Below are positions 49,376 to 58,575 of a stretch of 64,000 nucleotides of DNA, one piece after another. Made by a program: the position numbers and the translations under genes. Under the pieces are notes generated by a model that saw only the letters and a list, made by a program, of their open reading frames with translations, made no database searches and was not told the origin of the DNA. Each line of letters begins with the position of its first letter. Position 1 is the first letter of the stretch. The DNA comes from Algoriphagus sp. (GTDB lineage Bacteria; Bacteroidota; Bacteroidia; Cytophagales; Cyclobacteriaceae), in assembly GCA_018336015.1 (NCBI GenBank), contig JAGXQZ010000027.1, positions 90,140-154,139 on the forward strand, written 5' to 3'.

Positions 49376-50173
49376 ATGCAGAAAACAACATTCAAAATAT
49401 CAAAGATGGACTGCCCATCCGAAGAGCAAATGATACGGATGAAACTTGCCGACTTGACAAACATCAACTTGTTGGACTTTGATATACCTAACAGACAATT
49501 GACCGTTTATCACACCGAAAATCACGACCAAATTTTTAAGCGACTTGACAATTTAAAGTTTGATACTTCAATTATTGACACTGTTTCGGCAGACAATTAT
49601 TCAGAAACAACCGATAACACTGACAGAGAAAGAAGATTGCTTTGGCAGGTTTTAGCCATTAACTTTTTCTTTTTTGCACTTGAACTTACGACAGGTTTCA
49701 TTTCAAACTCAATGGGACTTGTTGCCGACAGTTTAGATATGCTTGCCGACAGCATTGTTTACGGACTTGCACTTTTTGCAGTTGGTGGGACAATGACACG
49801 AAAAAAGAACATTGCAAAATCGGCAGGTTACTTTCAATTAACACTTGCAATATTTGGTTTTATGGAAGTAATCAGACGATTTGTTGGACTTGAACCAGTT
49901 CCTGTTTTTCAGACAATGATAATTATTTCAATTCTTGCTCTTATTGGCAACGGACTTTGTTTGTATTTACTGCAAAAAAGTAAAAGCAAAGATGCACATA
50001 TGCAAGCAAGTATGATTTTTACATCCAATGATGTAATTGTAAATCTTGGAGTAATTGTAGCTGGAGGACTTGTATACTTGACAAACTCAAAATATCCCGA
50101 CCTTATTGTTGGGACACTTGTGTTTTTCATTGTCGGACAAGGAGCTTTTAAAATTTTAAAACTTTCAAAATGA
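49376..50173 (+). CDS. CDF-like cation efflux protein with N-terminal metal-binding domain
   Basis: 265 aa. Residues 1-75 form a ferredoxin-like domain (FKISKMDCPSEEQMIRMKL, with a single Cys). Residues 90-265 carry five or six TM helices and a cation-diffusion-facilitator pattern: SNSMGLVADSLDMLADSIVYGLAL (D-x-x-x-D metal site) and a C-terminal SKDAHMQASMIFTSNDVIVNLGVIVAGG. It would export divalent metals (Cd, Zn, Co or Ni) from the cytoplasm. Codon use looks more AT-rich than in its neighbours, consistent with separate acquisition. Confidence 0.85.
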   Translation: MQKTTFKISKMDCPSEEQMIRMKLADLTNINLLDFDIPNRQLTVYHTENHDQIFKRLDNLKFDTSIIDTVSADNYSETTDNTDRERRLLWQVLAINFFFFALELTTGFISNSMGLVADSLDMLADSIVYGLALFAVGGTMTRKKNIAKSAGYFQLTLAIFGFMEVIRRFVGLEPVPVFQTMIIISILALIGNGLCLYLLQKSKSKDAHMQASMIFTSNDVIVNLGVIVAGGLVYLTNSKYPDLIVGTLVFFIVGQGAFKILKLSK

Positions 50174-50356
50174 CGGACGGCAGAAGAACCACTACTGCTA
50201 AAACATAGGTTTGTCAACAGGTGGTTGAATTGCAAATTTCACCCACAGCACCATATTGAACCTCATGGATATTTAGGAGAGACTAACCACAAACGGGGAA
50301 CTTTCAACTAGCCTCAAACGGAACTTCAAAGATGGGAAAGAGAGATTCTTCATAGT

Positions 50357-50453
50357 AGAGGGAGAACTCCTCATTTCCAACAATTCCCTAATTTTAAATC
50401 AGAAACTTAACACACCCCTATGAGTATCATGAAAGTAGTACAAAATGCCTTGA
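50357..50453 (+). repeat. Flank repeat, right copy (CDF transporter)
   Basis: Pairs with 49241-49334 and covers the upstream region and first codons of the gene at 50420. It defines the right edge of the inserted transporter unit. Confidence 0.7.
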
Positions 50454-50746
50454 GCCTTCTTGATAAGGCAGATGATGGAATAGTTCTGATGAACATGTAT
50501 AATGAAGTGGTGCACCCTGCTGATGCAGCGTTCAAAGGTCAAGTGGTCTATCCCTACAATGCCAAATCCTTTATAGGGGAGTCGTTTCGGCAGAACGGAA
50601 TTGATCTTGCCGATAAAGATCTGAGATTTATGTTGATGAAGCTTTTGCTGTCCTTTGAGCAAATGGAAGCCAACAAGGTTAGAAAAGGAAAGGTGAAGGA
50701 ATTATTGAAGGAAAACGCCTTCCATGATTTTGGTAAACTGATGTAG
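50420..50746 (+). CDS. Hypothetical element-associated protein
   Basis: 108 aa. A second ATG lies at 50429. The sequence is mixed helical, with KVVQNALSLLDKADDGIVLMNMYNEVVHPADAAFKG, RQNGIDLADKDLRFMLMKLLLSFEQMEANKVRKG and a basic C-terminus. No domain recognised. Its first codons and upstream region are duplicated at 49241, which implies it originally followed the lipoprotein gene and was separated by insertion of the CDF gene. Confidence 0.5.
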   Translation: MSIMKVVQNALSLLDKADDGIVLMNMYNEVVHPADAAFKGQVVYPYNAKSFIGESFRQNGIDLADKDLRFMLMKLLLSFEQMEANKVRKGKVKELLKENAFHDFGKLM

Positions 50747-51055
50747 GTTCCGGTTTGGAACAGAACAGAAGGTTTCTGTCGAAGGCTGGGTCTCAATATT
50801 TGATGGCAATAGACTTCCAAATCGTAGTTTTCCTAGCCTTGTCAAACGAGTAAACGATGCCCTAGTCTGGTTTTATCCAATTGTATGCACAAAGGTCGGA
50901 CGGCCTGTCAGTTTCAAAAAATTGGGGCTTCCAGCAGAATTTCCAAAAAACAGGGTTTCCGACGGACTGCCTCCCAGTTTTTAAATTCTAATTTTTCCTC
51001 ACTTTCCCGGCCATCCTAAATGACCTGCATAAATTTTAACTAAAACCAAAATACT
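50747..51055. other. Non-coding gap
   Basis: 309 bp with no credible gene. Two related short stretches (tcggacggcctgtcagttt and tccgacggactgcctcccag) form an imperfect direct repeat about 80 bp apart. No transposase remnant or clear promoter is seen. Confidence 0.4.
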
Positions 51056-51277
51056 ATGGCATTCTCAAAAAAGTACATCGGTAAAGGAAAGCAAGTTGAA
51101 AACATGGATATCGTGGAAGTGAGCCTGAATATGGCTGAGCTTCAAAACCACACCTTCGAATATGAAGGAGAAACCTTCGTGAAGTTCAATGTCGCGAAGC
51201 TCAAAGAACCAGATCAATACGGAAAAACCCACACGGTTTACGTTTCCGTCAAAGAACCGGATTCGGTAGAATCTTAA
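51056..51277 (+). CDS. Small conserved element-associated protein
   Basis: 73 aa. Sequence FSKKYIGKGKQVENMDIVEVSLNMAELQNHTFEYEGETFVKFNVAKLKEPDQYGKTHTVYVS is of the type found, as short single-domain genes, on many Bacteroidetes conjugative elements. A KLKEPDQYGKTHTVYVS strand-turn region suggests a small beta-rich fold. A Rho-independent terminator follows it within 5 bp. Function unknown. Confidence 0.6.
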   Translation: MAFSKKYIGKGKQVENMDIVEVSLNMAELQNHTFEYEGETFVKFNVAKLKEPDQYGKTHTVYVSVKEPDSVES

Positions 51278-51280
51278 GAA

Positions 51281-51300
51281 AAGCCCGAAAGGGCTTTTTT
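51281..51300 (+). terminator. Intrinsic terminator after the small element gene
   Basis: aagccc and gggctt form a 6-bp stem with a gaaa tetraloop, followed by a T run. It starts 4 bp after the stop of the 51056 gene and ends 16 bp before the convergent minus-strand gene, so it separates the two transcription units. Confidence 0.85.
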
Positions 51301-51315
51301 CATTCAAATACGACA

Positions 51316-52083
51316 TTAGCCATTTGCTTCATATAAGTATTTAGTCATTTTCGACTCTCTAGCTAGGTTCAGCCACTTTTTTTCGAGTGTCCAATATTTA
51401 TCTCCAGGCTGTACATAGATCATATTTCTCATATCATTCTCATCGTTCCCTTCTGCCTTCATCCATGAAACCATCATTTTTCTCAAATATGTTGCCCCTA
51501 CAGTGGTGTAAAATTCAAACTGCTCCCATGGGATGGTGTCAATGGAGTATTGATCGAATTCCCTTTCGTTTAATTTGTGAAGAAACCACTTTTTAAAATC
51601 AAGTAAATCCAGATCCCTATCTGAATATTTTATAAGGGCTCTTTTTATATCATTTTCAAGATTATTAAGGTCATTCAAAAAATCAGCCCATCCATCAAAG
51701 TTTTTCTTTCGAATTGAGGAGATCTTCTCGAGCTCTTCTTTAAAACTATTGGATACCAATCCTTCTTTCGGATGGTTAAGCAGTACTCTTAGAAACGCAA
51801 AAGTCAAATTAGATTCTATTTCAAACTCTCTTTCAAAATCCTTGTCAATTAGTGATTGAGCATGATCCCAAGGGTATTGTAAAATTATTTCTGGTTTAAG
51901 GCTAAAAATCTTATGTATCGCCGCCTGGACCTCTGATAATTTGTTCAGATTATTCGGCGAAAATGCCAATTCCATCAGCGATAAATAAGTACAAACTAGC
52001 GTGTATTTACTTGGGTCGGGAATTTGAAGTTGGTTTTTGCTCAGACCATACCAGATCATGGTATCACAGATTATTCTAGTCAT
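51316..52083 (-). CDS. PIN-like domain protein
   Basis: 255 aa. The N-terminal RIICDTMIWYGLSKN resembles the first catalytic Asp strand of PIN nucleases; later Glu/Asp positions (MELAF near residue 38, and NDENDMRNMIYVQPGDKYWTLEKKW near the end) could complete the acidic site. It is longer than VapC toxins and has no adjacent antitoxin, so a stand-alone RNase or defence effector is possible. It is transcribed on the minus strand, convergent with the 51056 gene and divergent from the XRE/R-M genes. Fold assignment is moderate. Confidence 0.55.
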   Translation of the reverse strand: MTRIICDTMIWYGLSKNQLQIPDPSKYTLVCTYLSLMELAFSPNNLNKLSEVQAAIHKIFSLKPEIILQYPWDHAQSLIDKDFEREFEIESNLTFAFLRVLLNHPKEGLVSNSFKEELEKISSIRKKNFDGWADFLNDLNNLENDIKRALIKYSDRDLDLLDFKKWFLHKLNEREFDQYSIDTIPWEQFEFYTTVGATYLRKMMVSWMKAEGNDENDMRNMIYVQPGDKYWTLEKKWLNLARESKMTKYLYEANG

Positions 52084-52333
52084 TGAAGTGGTGGTTTTAG
52101 AATTTCAGATTGATTAAAATTAGGTTAATTCCTTCATCTCAGACCTTTAGCACTTTTAAATGCACTTGAAAAAGTTGACACTATTTGTCATTTCTTCTGG
52201 CTGAAATTGAATCATGTTTTTTCAACACCTAACTTATGATCAAATAGAATTGGAAGTTTTTGCAAATTGTCTTATCTCAAAAAACGAGATAATCCCAATA
52301 ATTCTCTATTTTTAGTTTCAGTCTTTTTCAGGA

Positions 52334-52531
52334 ATGAACAGAATCAAAGAAGTACTTGAGCAAAAGGGGATTACCCAAACTTGGCTGGCGGAGCAGTTGG
52401 GCAAAAGCTACAATATGGTCAATGGCTATGTCCAAAATCGGCACCAACCACGATTGGAGGTACTTTTTGAAATTGCCAGAATCTTGGGCGTGGACCCAAA
52501 AGAACTCATCAAGTCTAGCCAAAATTTGTAA
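52334..52531 (+). CDS. XRE-family HTH regulator (controller-type)
   Basis: 65 aa, almost entirely an HTH_3 domain: IKEVLEQKGITQTWLAEQLGKSYNMVNGYVQNRHQPRLEVLFEIARILGV. It lies 21 bp before the mod gene, where small XRE proteins often act as controller regulators of restriction-modification systems, delaying restriction until methylation is complete. No operator dyad was identified upstream. Its short length and position make the controller role likely but unproven. Confidence 0.85.
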   Translation: MNRIKEVLEQKGITQTWLAEQLGKSYNMVNGYVQNRHQPRLEVLFEIARILGVDPKELIKSSQNL

Positions 52532-52552
52532 ACCCAGCTTTAATTTAAACCA

Positions 52553-54154
52553 ATGCCTACACTACACTGGATAGGAAAGGAAAAAGTAATCAATCACCAC
52601 CTAGACGTGCCCTTTAAGGTACTGGAGCATAGCTATGGATTTGATAATGGAACACAGACCAGCACCGAAACACAAAGCGGGAACAAGATAATCCATGGGG
52701 ACAACCTGGAAGCCCTTAAAGCGCTACTTCCAGAGTATGAAGGTAGGATAGACTGTATTTATATAGATCCCCCATATAACACAGGAGAAGAGAGTTGGAT
52801 TTACAATGATAACGTCAGTCATCCTAAATTAGCTAAATGGATTGGACAGGTAGTTGGAAAGGAAAGCGAAGACTTAGGAAGGCATGATAAATGGCTATGT
52901 ATGATATACCCGCGTCTTCAATTGCTTTCAAAATTGCTCAAGGATGCAGGTGTAATATTTATTTCAATTGATGACAATGAATTATTTAGCTTAAAAATAC
53001 TACTTGACGAAATATTTGGCCGAAACGCATTTGTCACAAATTTCATCTGGGAGAAAAGAACAAATCGTGAAAATAGAAAAGTGATATCGTCCCGGCATGA
53101 ATATATTTTATGCTATTCTAAGAACAACAGTGATCATAGTCAAAGTATTAACCAACTCTCTATGACACAAGAAGCTTTAGATAGATATAAAAATCCAGAT
53201 AACGATAAAAACGGACCTTGGAAATCTGATCCCGCAACCGCACAGGCTGGACACGCGACAAAAAGTCAATTTTATGAATTGCTAGCACCAAACGGTAAAA
53301 AGCATTCGCCTCCTAGTGGTCGCTGTTGGTTGTTTACAGAGGACGTTATGCAAGAAAAAATAAGCAAAAATGAGATTTGGTTCGGAGAGCATGGGAATAA
53401 CGTACCACGAGTTAAGACTTATTTAAATGCGAAAGAAAGAGGATTAACCCCTGAATCAATAATTTTTGCTGAGATAGGTTCGACAAATGAAGGAGCTAAA
53501 AAAGAAATAAAATCTATTTTTAATGGAAAGGCTTCTTTTGTAACACCTAAACCCAAAGATTTAATAAGTCATCTATTAACGATAGGAACATCAAAAAACT
53601 CGATTATCCTCGACTCCTTTGCTGGCTCAGGCACCACAGCACATGCAGTGCTTAATCTCAACAAACAAGATGGAGGTAACCGGAAATTTATCTGCATAGA
53701 AATGGAAGACTATGCTGAGACAATTACCGCAGAGCGGGTGAAGCGGGTCATCAATGGCTACGGCGAAGACAAAAAGGCGGTGGAAGGCACAAGAGGAAGT
53801 TTCGATTTCTATGAATTAGGCGAGTCACTATTTGATGAGAATGGAAATCTTAATGAATCTGTAGGGCTGCCAAAAATCCGAAATTATGTGTGGTACACTG
53901 AAACGAAAACTCCTTTGAAAGAAGAGAAGCACGAGGACAATGCCCATTTTCTTGGGAAGCATAACGATACCTCTTACTACTTCTATTACGAATCAGAGGC
54001 CATTACTACACTGGATCATAGCTTCCTGGCAAGCGTCAAGACTAAAGCGGAGCAATATGTGATCTACGCTGATAATTGTTTGATTACCAAAGAGTTTATG
54101 GTAAAGCATCATATCATTTTTAAGAAGATACCTAGAGACATTACCAGATTCTGA
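52553..54154 (+). CDS. mod: Type III DNA methyltransferase (Mod)
   Basis: 533 aa. Motif IV DPPYNTG is near residue 73 and motif I DSFAGSGTTAHAVLNLN near residue 352, the beta-class adenine/cytosine N-methyltransferase order (IV before I). The block between them (about residues 150-340) is the likely target-recognition region, with RTNRENRKVISSRHEYILCYSKN. It modifies one strand of an asymmetric site and is needed by Res for recognition. It starts 21 bp after the XRE gene and ends 2 bp before the RhuM-family gene. The site specificity cannot be read from sequence. Confidence 0.93.
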   Translation: MPTLHWIGKEKVINHHLDVPFKVLEHSYGFDNGTQTSTETQSGNKIIHGDNLEALKALLPEYEGRIDCIYIDPPYNTGEESWIYNDNVSHPKLAKWIGQVVGKESEDLGRHDKWLCMIYPRLQLLSKLLKDAGVIFISIDDNELFSLKILLDEIFGRNAFVTNFIWEKRTNRENRKVISSRHEYILCYSKNNSDHSQSINQLSMTQEALDRYKNPDNDKNGPWKSDPATAQAGHATKSQFYELLAPNGKKHSPPSGRCWLFTEDVMQEKISKNEIWFGEHGNNVPRVKTYLNAKERGLTPESIIFAEIGSTNEGAKKEIKSIFNGKASFVTPKPKDLISHLLTIGTSKNSIILDSFAGSGTTAHAVLNLNKQDGGNRKFICIEMEDYAETITAERVKRVINGYGEDKKAVEGTRGSFDFYELGESLFDENGNLNESVGLPKIRNYVWYTETKTPLKEEKHEDNAHFLGKHNDTSYYFYYESEAITTLDHSFLASVKTKAEQYVIYADNCLITKEFMVKHHIIFKKIPRDITRF

Positions 54155-54156
54155 CC

Positions 54157-55149
54157 ATGAGTGAACAACAAAATAATTTCCTACTCTATACCGCACCTTC
54201 TGGGGAAGTGCGCGTGCAGGTTTACCTTCAGGATGAAAGTGTTTGGTTGACACAAAAGGCAATGAGTGAGCTTTTTGGAGTCAATGTGCCAGCAATTAGT
54301 AAGCACCTGACCAATATTTTTGAAGAGGGTGAGCTTCAGGAAAATTCAGTTATTTCCATTTTGGAAACAACTGCTTCGGACGGGAAAAACTACAAAACTA
54401 ATTTTTATAACCTGGACGCTATTATTTCAGTCGGGTACCGCGTCAATTCATCCAAAGCAACCCAATTCAGGATTTGGGCGACCCAAACCTTAAAAGAATT
54501 TATCATCAAAGGGTTTGTGTTGGATGATGAGCGATTAAAGCAGGGGACTACCGCTTTTGGTAAGGACTATTTTAAGGAGTTGCTCCGCAGGGTTCGATCC
54601 ATCCGTGCCAGCGAACGAAGGATATACCAGCAGGTGACAGACATTTTTGCAGAATGCAGCATCGATTATGATCCTAAGTCGGAGATCACCAAGAATTTTT
54701 ATGCGATGGTTCAGAATAAATTTCATTTTGCCATCACGGGTAAGACGGCCGCTGAAATTATTCATCTCTCAGCTAACGCCAAAAAAGAAAACATGGGCTT
54801 AACCACTTGGAAAAATAGCCCCGATGGCCGAGTGTTAAAGTCGGATGTGATCATCGCCAAGAATTACCTTCAGGAAAAAGAGATCCAACAATTGGAAAGA
54901 ACCGTGACCGGATATTTCGATTACATCGAAGGGCTGATCGAGCGTGAAAACACCTTTACCATGGAAGGCTTGGCAGAAAGCGTCAACAAATTTTTGACTT
55001 TTAATGAATATAGAGTCCTTTCGGGTAAAGGCCGGATTTCTAAACTACAGGCAGACAAAAAAGCGGTGAAGGAATATGATGAGTTTAACAAAACGCAAAA
55101 AATCATCTCTGACTTTGACAAGGAAGTGAAAAAATTGAAGAAAAAGTAA
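54157..55149 (+). CDS. rhuM: RhuM-family protein between mod and res
   Basis: 330 aa. The N-terminal FLLYTAPSGEVRVQVYLQDESVWLTQKAMSELFGV is the hallmark of virulence-protein RhuM family; the middle carries ISVGYRVNSSKATQFRIWATQTLKEFIIKGFVLDDERLKQG. The C-terminal half is helical, with a KFLTFNEYRVLSGKGRIS motif. Its biological role is unclear; in many genomes RhuM-like genes lie beside restriction or abortive systems. It ends on the first base of the res start codon, so it is part of the R-M operon. Confidence 0.9.
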   Translation: MSEQQNNFLLYTAPSGEVRVQVYLQDESVWLTQKAMSELFGVNVPAISKHLTNIFEEGELQENSVISILETTASDGKNYKTNFYNLDAIISVGYRVNSSKATQFRIWATQTLKEFIIKGFVLDDERLKQGTTAFGKDYFKELLRRVRSIRASERRIYQQVTDIFAECSIDYDPKSEITKNFYAMVQNKFHFAITGKTAAEIIHLSANAKKENMGLTTWKNSPDGRVLKSDVIIAKNYLQEKEIQQLERTVTGYFDYIEGLIERENTFTMEGLAESVNKFLTFNEYRVLSGKGRISKLQADKKAVKEYDEFNKTQKIISDFDKEVKKLKKK

Positions 55150-57758
55150 TGGAACTGAAGCCCTATCAACAAGAAGTCATCAATGATTTGTCTCTATTCC
55201 TGGAGAGCGTACAAGAAACCAAGGACACTGCCCTGGCATTTCATAATTTTTGGTCAGCCCATCCCAAAACGCCATTGATGCCTTTCCCCGGAACAGCCAT
55301 TGAGCCTTACAAAAACAATGTGCCTCGGGTACCCCATATTTGTCTGAAGGTACCCACAGCAGGAGGAAAGACTTTTATTGCCTGCAATGCCATCAAGACT
55401 ATTTTTGATGCCTTTAACTATGACAAGCCAAAAGCTGTGGTGTGGCTGGTTCCATCGATTACCATTCTTGAGCAAACCATCAAAAATCTTAAAGATCCAT
55501 CTCACCCTTATCGGCAAAAAATCAATTCTCACTTTGGAAACAAAGTTGAGGTTTTTGATAAATCCACCTTGCTCCAGGGTAGCGGATTCAATGCCACCTC
55601 GGTGAAGGAGCAATTGAACATCATGGTCTTTAGCTTTGATAGTTTAAAGGCCAAAAACAAAGAAGACAGAAAGGTTTTTCAGGAAAATGGCAATCTTCAA
55701 TCCTTTGAGAGTTTACTGAATAAGAATGAGGAGATTACGCTAGGGACGGTCATTAAATACCTTAATCCGGTGGTTGTTGTAGATGAAAGTCACAATGCAG
55801 AAAGCGATCTGAGTGTGGATATGCTTAAGGAAATCAATCCTTGCTTTATCCTGGACCTGACTGCTACACCTCGTAAAAACAGCAACATCATCAGCTTCAT
55901 AGATGCACTGGATCTGAAAAAGGAGAATATGGTGAAGCTTCCGGTGATTGTGTACAATCATCAGGATAAGACTGAAGTGATCAACTCTTCCCTACAGCTC
56001 CAGAGACGACTTGAGAAACAGGCACTGGATGAAGAGAAAAACGGAGGGAAATACATTCGCCCGATTGTGCTTTTTCAAGCCCAACCCCGAAATGCGGATG
56101 ATAACACAACTTTCGAAAAACTCAAGGAGAAGCTCATCGAGTTGAAAATTCCCGAGGAGCAAATCAAGATCAAGACGGCCAATCTAAATGAATTGAAGAA
56201 TATCGACTTGATGAGTCGAGACTGTGAAGTACGATTCATCATTACGGTAAATGCGCTTAAAGAAGGGTGGGACTGTCCCTTTGCCTACATTCTGGCTTCT
56301 TTGGCAGACAAGAGTTCGGCGGTGGACGTGGAGCAGATTTTGGGTCGTGTTTTGAGGCAGCCCTACGTCATGAAGCACAAATTCCCCTTGCTCAATGTGA
56401 GTTATGTTTTGACCGCCTCTTCCAGATTTTTAGAGACGCTGGACAACATTGTAAAGGGGCTGAACAAGGCAGGATTTAGTGACAAAGATTATAAGTTGGC
56501 TGATTCTACTGCCGTCGAACCTGCTAGACCGGCAGATCCTTTACAACAGCTTACCTTAATGCCATCTCTTGGTGTGACTCAAAATCAGCCGGAATCAGAC
56601 GAGGATATCACTTCAGATATTGATGTGTCAAGAATTTTAGTTTCTGACGATTATCCGGAAGTGGAATCGGTGTCTGAAATAGAAAACACGGCGATTGAAC
56701 AAAATGAAGCTTTTGAAAAAGCAGTCACTGAAATGGAATCCAGTGGCATTCCAGTTCTGCCCAACGAAATCCAAAAATTGGTGAAAAGATATACGATAAA
56801 AGAGGTTTTTAAAGACGAGGTTGAGAAAGTAAATCTCCCTCAGTTCTATCTCAAGGTGCCTTCCAACGATTTATTCAGCTCAGGCTTAGAAGAGCTTCCT
56901 TTAGAAAAGGAAAACTTATTGGAAGGCTTTGCCTTGAGTAAAGCAGATACCAACATCGCTTTTGACACCATCACTTCGGAGCTTTACAAGGTAGATTTGG
57001 ATGAGACTAAAAAGGAACATACACCAACTTTTGTTCGCTTAGATGGAGTAGTCAAAGAAAGTGTGATGACCTATCTACTTGATCCAGCCAGAAAGCAGAG
57101 TAGGATTAAGAATTTTACAAGGAGGATCATGGATTTGATTGGGAACATGTATCCTATCGCTGACAAGGAAATAGAGAAATATATCAACCGGATCTTAGAG
57201 GACTTTACTGATGAGCAGTTTTCTGCTTTCGCAAACAATGAATACACCTATAAGGATAAGATAAAGCAAAAAATTACTGCGCTTTCTGAATCTTACGCTG
57301 AACAAAAGTTCAAAGATTTTTTGGATACCGATAAAGTCTTTATCAAATCATCCTACTCACTGCCCAAAAGCATTTCGCCTGGGGATACGGCCAAGGATAT
57401 CACCAAATCCCTTTATGAGAAAGAAGGGAAGATGAATGGATTTGAAGAGCAGGTAATCAATGAAATCGGAAACATGAGCAATATCGCATTTTGGTCACGC
57501 AATATTGACAGAAAAGGCTTCCGGATTAATGGCTTTATAAACCACTATCCTGATTTTATCATCCAAACGAAGAGCGGCAAAACCGTTCTTTTGGAGACTA
57601 AAGGAGACCATTTGGATGCTGAACAAAAAATCCGATTAGGAGCATTTTGGGCAAGTAAAGCGGGAAATAATTTCCGGTATTTTATGGTATATGAAAGGCG
57701 TACGGTTGATGGGGCCTACAAGCTTGAGGACTTTCTAAAAATCATTAAGGATATATAG
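55149..57758 (+). CDS. res: Type III restriction subunit (Res), helicase-nuclease
   Basis: 869 aa. Walker A KVPTAGGKTF near residue 70, DESHNAE (motif II) near residue 210, VNALKEGWDCPFAYILASL near residue 370, QILGRVLRQPY (motif VI) near residue 400. The C-terminus has a PD-(D/E)XK nuclease: NHYPDFIIQTKSGKTVLLETKGDHLD near residue 800. It translocates on DNA with ATP and cleaves after contact with Mod complexes. Length is typical. The gene overlaps the RhuM stop by one base. Confidence 0.93.
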   Translation: MELKPYQQEVINDLSLFLESVQETKDTALAFHNFWSAHPKTPLMPFPGTAIEPYKNNVPRVPHICLKVPTAGGKTFIACNAIKTIFDAFNYDKPKAVVWLVPSITILEQTIKNLKDPSHPYRQKINSHFGNKVEVFDKSTLLQGSGFNATSVKEQLNIMVFSFDSLKAKNKEDRKVFQENGNLQSFESLLNKNEEITLGTVIKYLNPVVVVDESHNAESDLSVDMLKEINPCFILDLTATPRKNSNIISFIDALDLKKENMVKLPVIVYNHQDKTEVINSSLQLQRRLEKQALDEEKNGGKYIRPIVLFQAQPRNADDNTTFEKLKEKLIELKIPEEQIKIKTANLNELKNIDLMSRDCEVRFIITVNALKEGWDCPFAYILASLADKSSAVDVEQILGRVLRQPYVMKHKFPLLNVSYVLTASSRFLETLDNIVKGLNKAGFSDKDYKLADSTAVEPARPADPLQQLTLMPSLGVTQNQPESDEDITSDIDVSRILVSDDYPEVESVSEIENTAIEQNEAFEKAVTEMESSGIPVLPNEIQKLVKRYTIKEVFKDEVEKVNLPQFYLKVPSNDLFSSGLEELPLEKENLLEGFALSKADTNIAFDTITSELYKVDLDETKKEHTPTFVRLDGVVKESVMTYLLDPARKQSRIKNFTRRIMDLIGNMYPIADKEIEKYINRILEDFTDEQFSAFANNEYTYKDKIKQKITALSESYAEQKFKDFLDTDKVFIKSSYSLPKSISPGDTAKDITKSLYEKEGKMNGFEEQVINEIGNMSNIAFWSRNIDRKGFRINGFINHYPDFIIQTKSGKTVLLETKGDHLDAEQKIRLGAFWASKAGNNFRYFMVYERRTVDGAYKLEDFLKIIKDI

Positions 57759-57924
57759 GCAAAGTCCCTAAAAGCCGAGTCCTAGACTTCGTGGACAAAT
57801 TCCAATACCAGCGAATTTTCTAAGTATTGGTCGGACGGTTAAGTCGATGAAGGAGATTGATGGGGCGGGTAACGATTTGGTATAAAGTAGATATGAATAA
57901 ATAGGGAAGCAATTATAAATAAAT

Positions 57925-58440
57925 ATGAAAAAGCTCATTTTCTTTTGGCTGTCATTTTCCTGTCTTTCAGCCCATGCCCAAGAAAGATTTTCAAACGTAC
58001 AGTTTCAAGGCTCGAAGAAGCAGATTTTAGAAGCTTTTGAAAAAAATGTTTATGTCTCTGGGAAACTAACTTCAGGAGAAACAATAAAATCTACTTGCTC
58101 TGGAGGATCATGTTCTATAGTAATCGAATATAATGGTAAATCCATTGAACAACCCGTTGGGGATGATATTTCCCATTTAACAATTTACGAGTATGACTTT
58201 TCAGGTGATGGGGATTCTGAGATTGTTGTGGTGAACGATTTTATGGACACTTCTTTCCTTTTTGTATTTAGTTATTCAAAGGGGTTGATTCAGAAAACAT
58301 TTCAATATGAATTATCATATTATAAAACGGAGATAAAGAAGGATTATATTATCTATTACCTGCCGAGTGGACCTGAAAACATTTGGCATTATTATCAAGG
58401 AGGTTTCTGGGAATTGAATCCAATGGAAATTGAGTGGTAG
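57925..58440 (+). CDS. Secreted hypothetical protein
   Basis: 171 aa with a signal peptide (FSCLSAHAQ). The mature part has a Cys pair (TCSGGSC) near residue 58 and an acidic loop, YDFSGDGDSEIVVVND, like the Ca-binding DxDGDxE loops of FG-GAP-type propellers; only one repeat is present. The rest is rich in aromatic residues (GPENIWHYYQGGFWEL). Function unknown. It is preceded by a 167-bp gap containing a degenerate repeat shared with the region before 58576. Confidence 0.55.
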   Translation: MKKLIFFWLSFSCLSAHAQERFSNVQFQGSKKQILEAFEKNVYVSGKLTSGETIKSTCSGGSCSIVIEYNGKSIEQPVGDDISHLTIYEYDFSGDGDSEIVVVNDFMDTSFLFVFSYSKGLIQKTFQYELSYYKTEIKKDYIIYYLPSGPENIWHYYQGGFWELNPMEIEW

Positions 58441-58575
58441 CCTTTCAAGGTAATTAAGGCCCAAAGTCCGATGCCTCGATTTCAAAAACATCATTCATTA
58501 TTAAATAATTATCAAAGCCATTACCGAGATGGATAGTACGTTGAAGGAAATTGATGGAGTTAAAAATTTACCAAT

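Noticed and set aside
50747..51055. CRISPR-like or regulatory repeats in the gap
   Set aside because: Only two imperfect copies of a short sequence; no regular spacing and no cas genes in the window.
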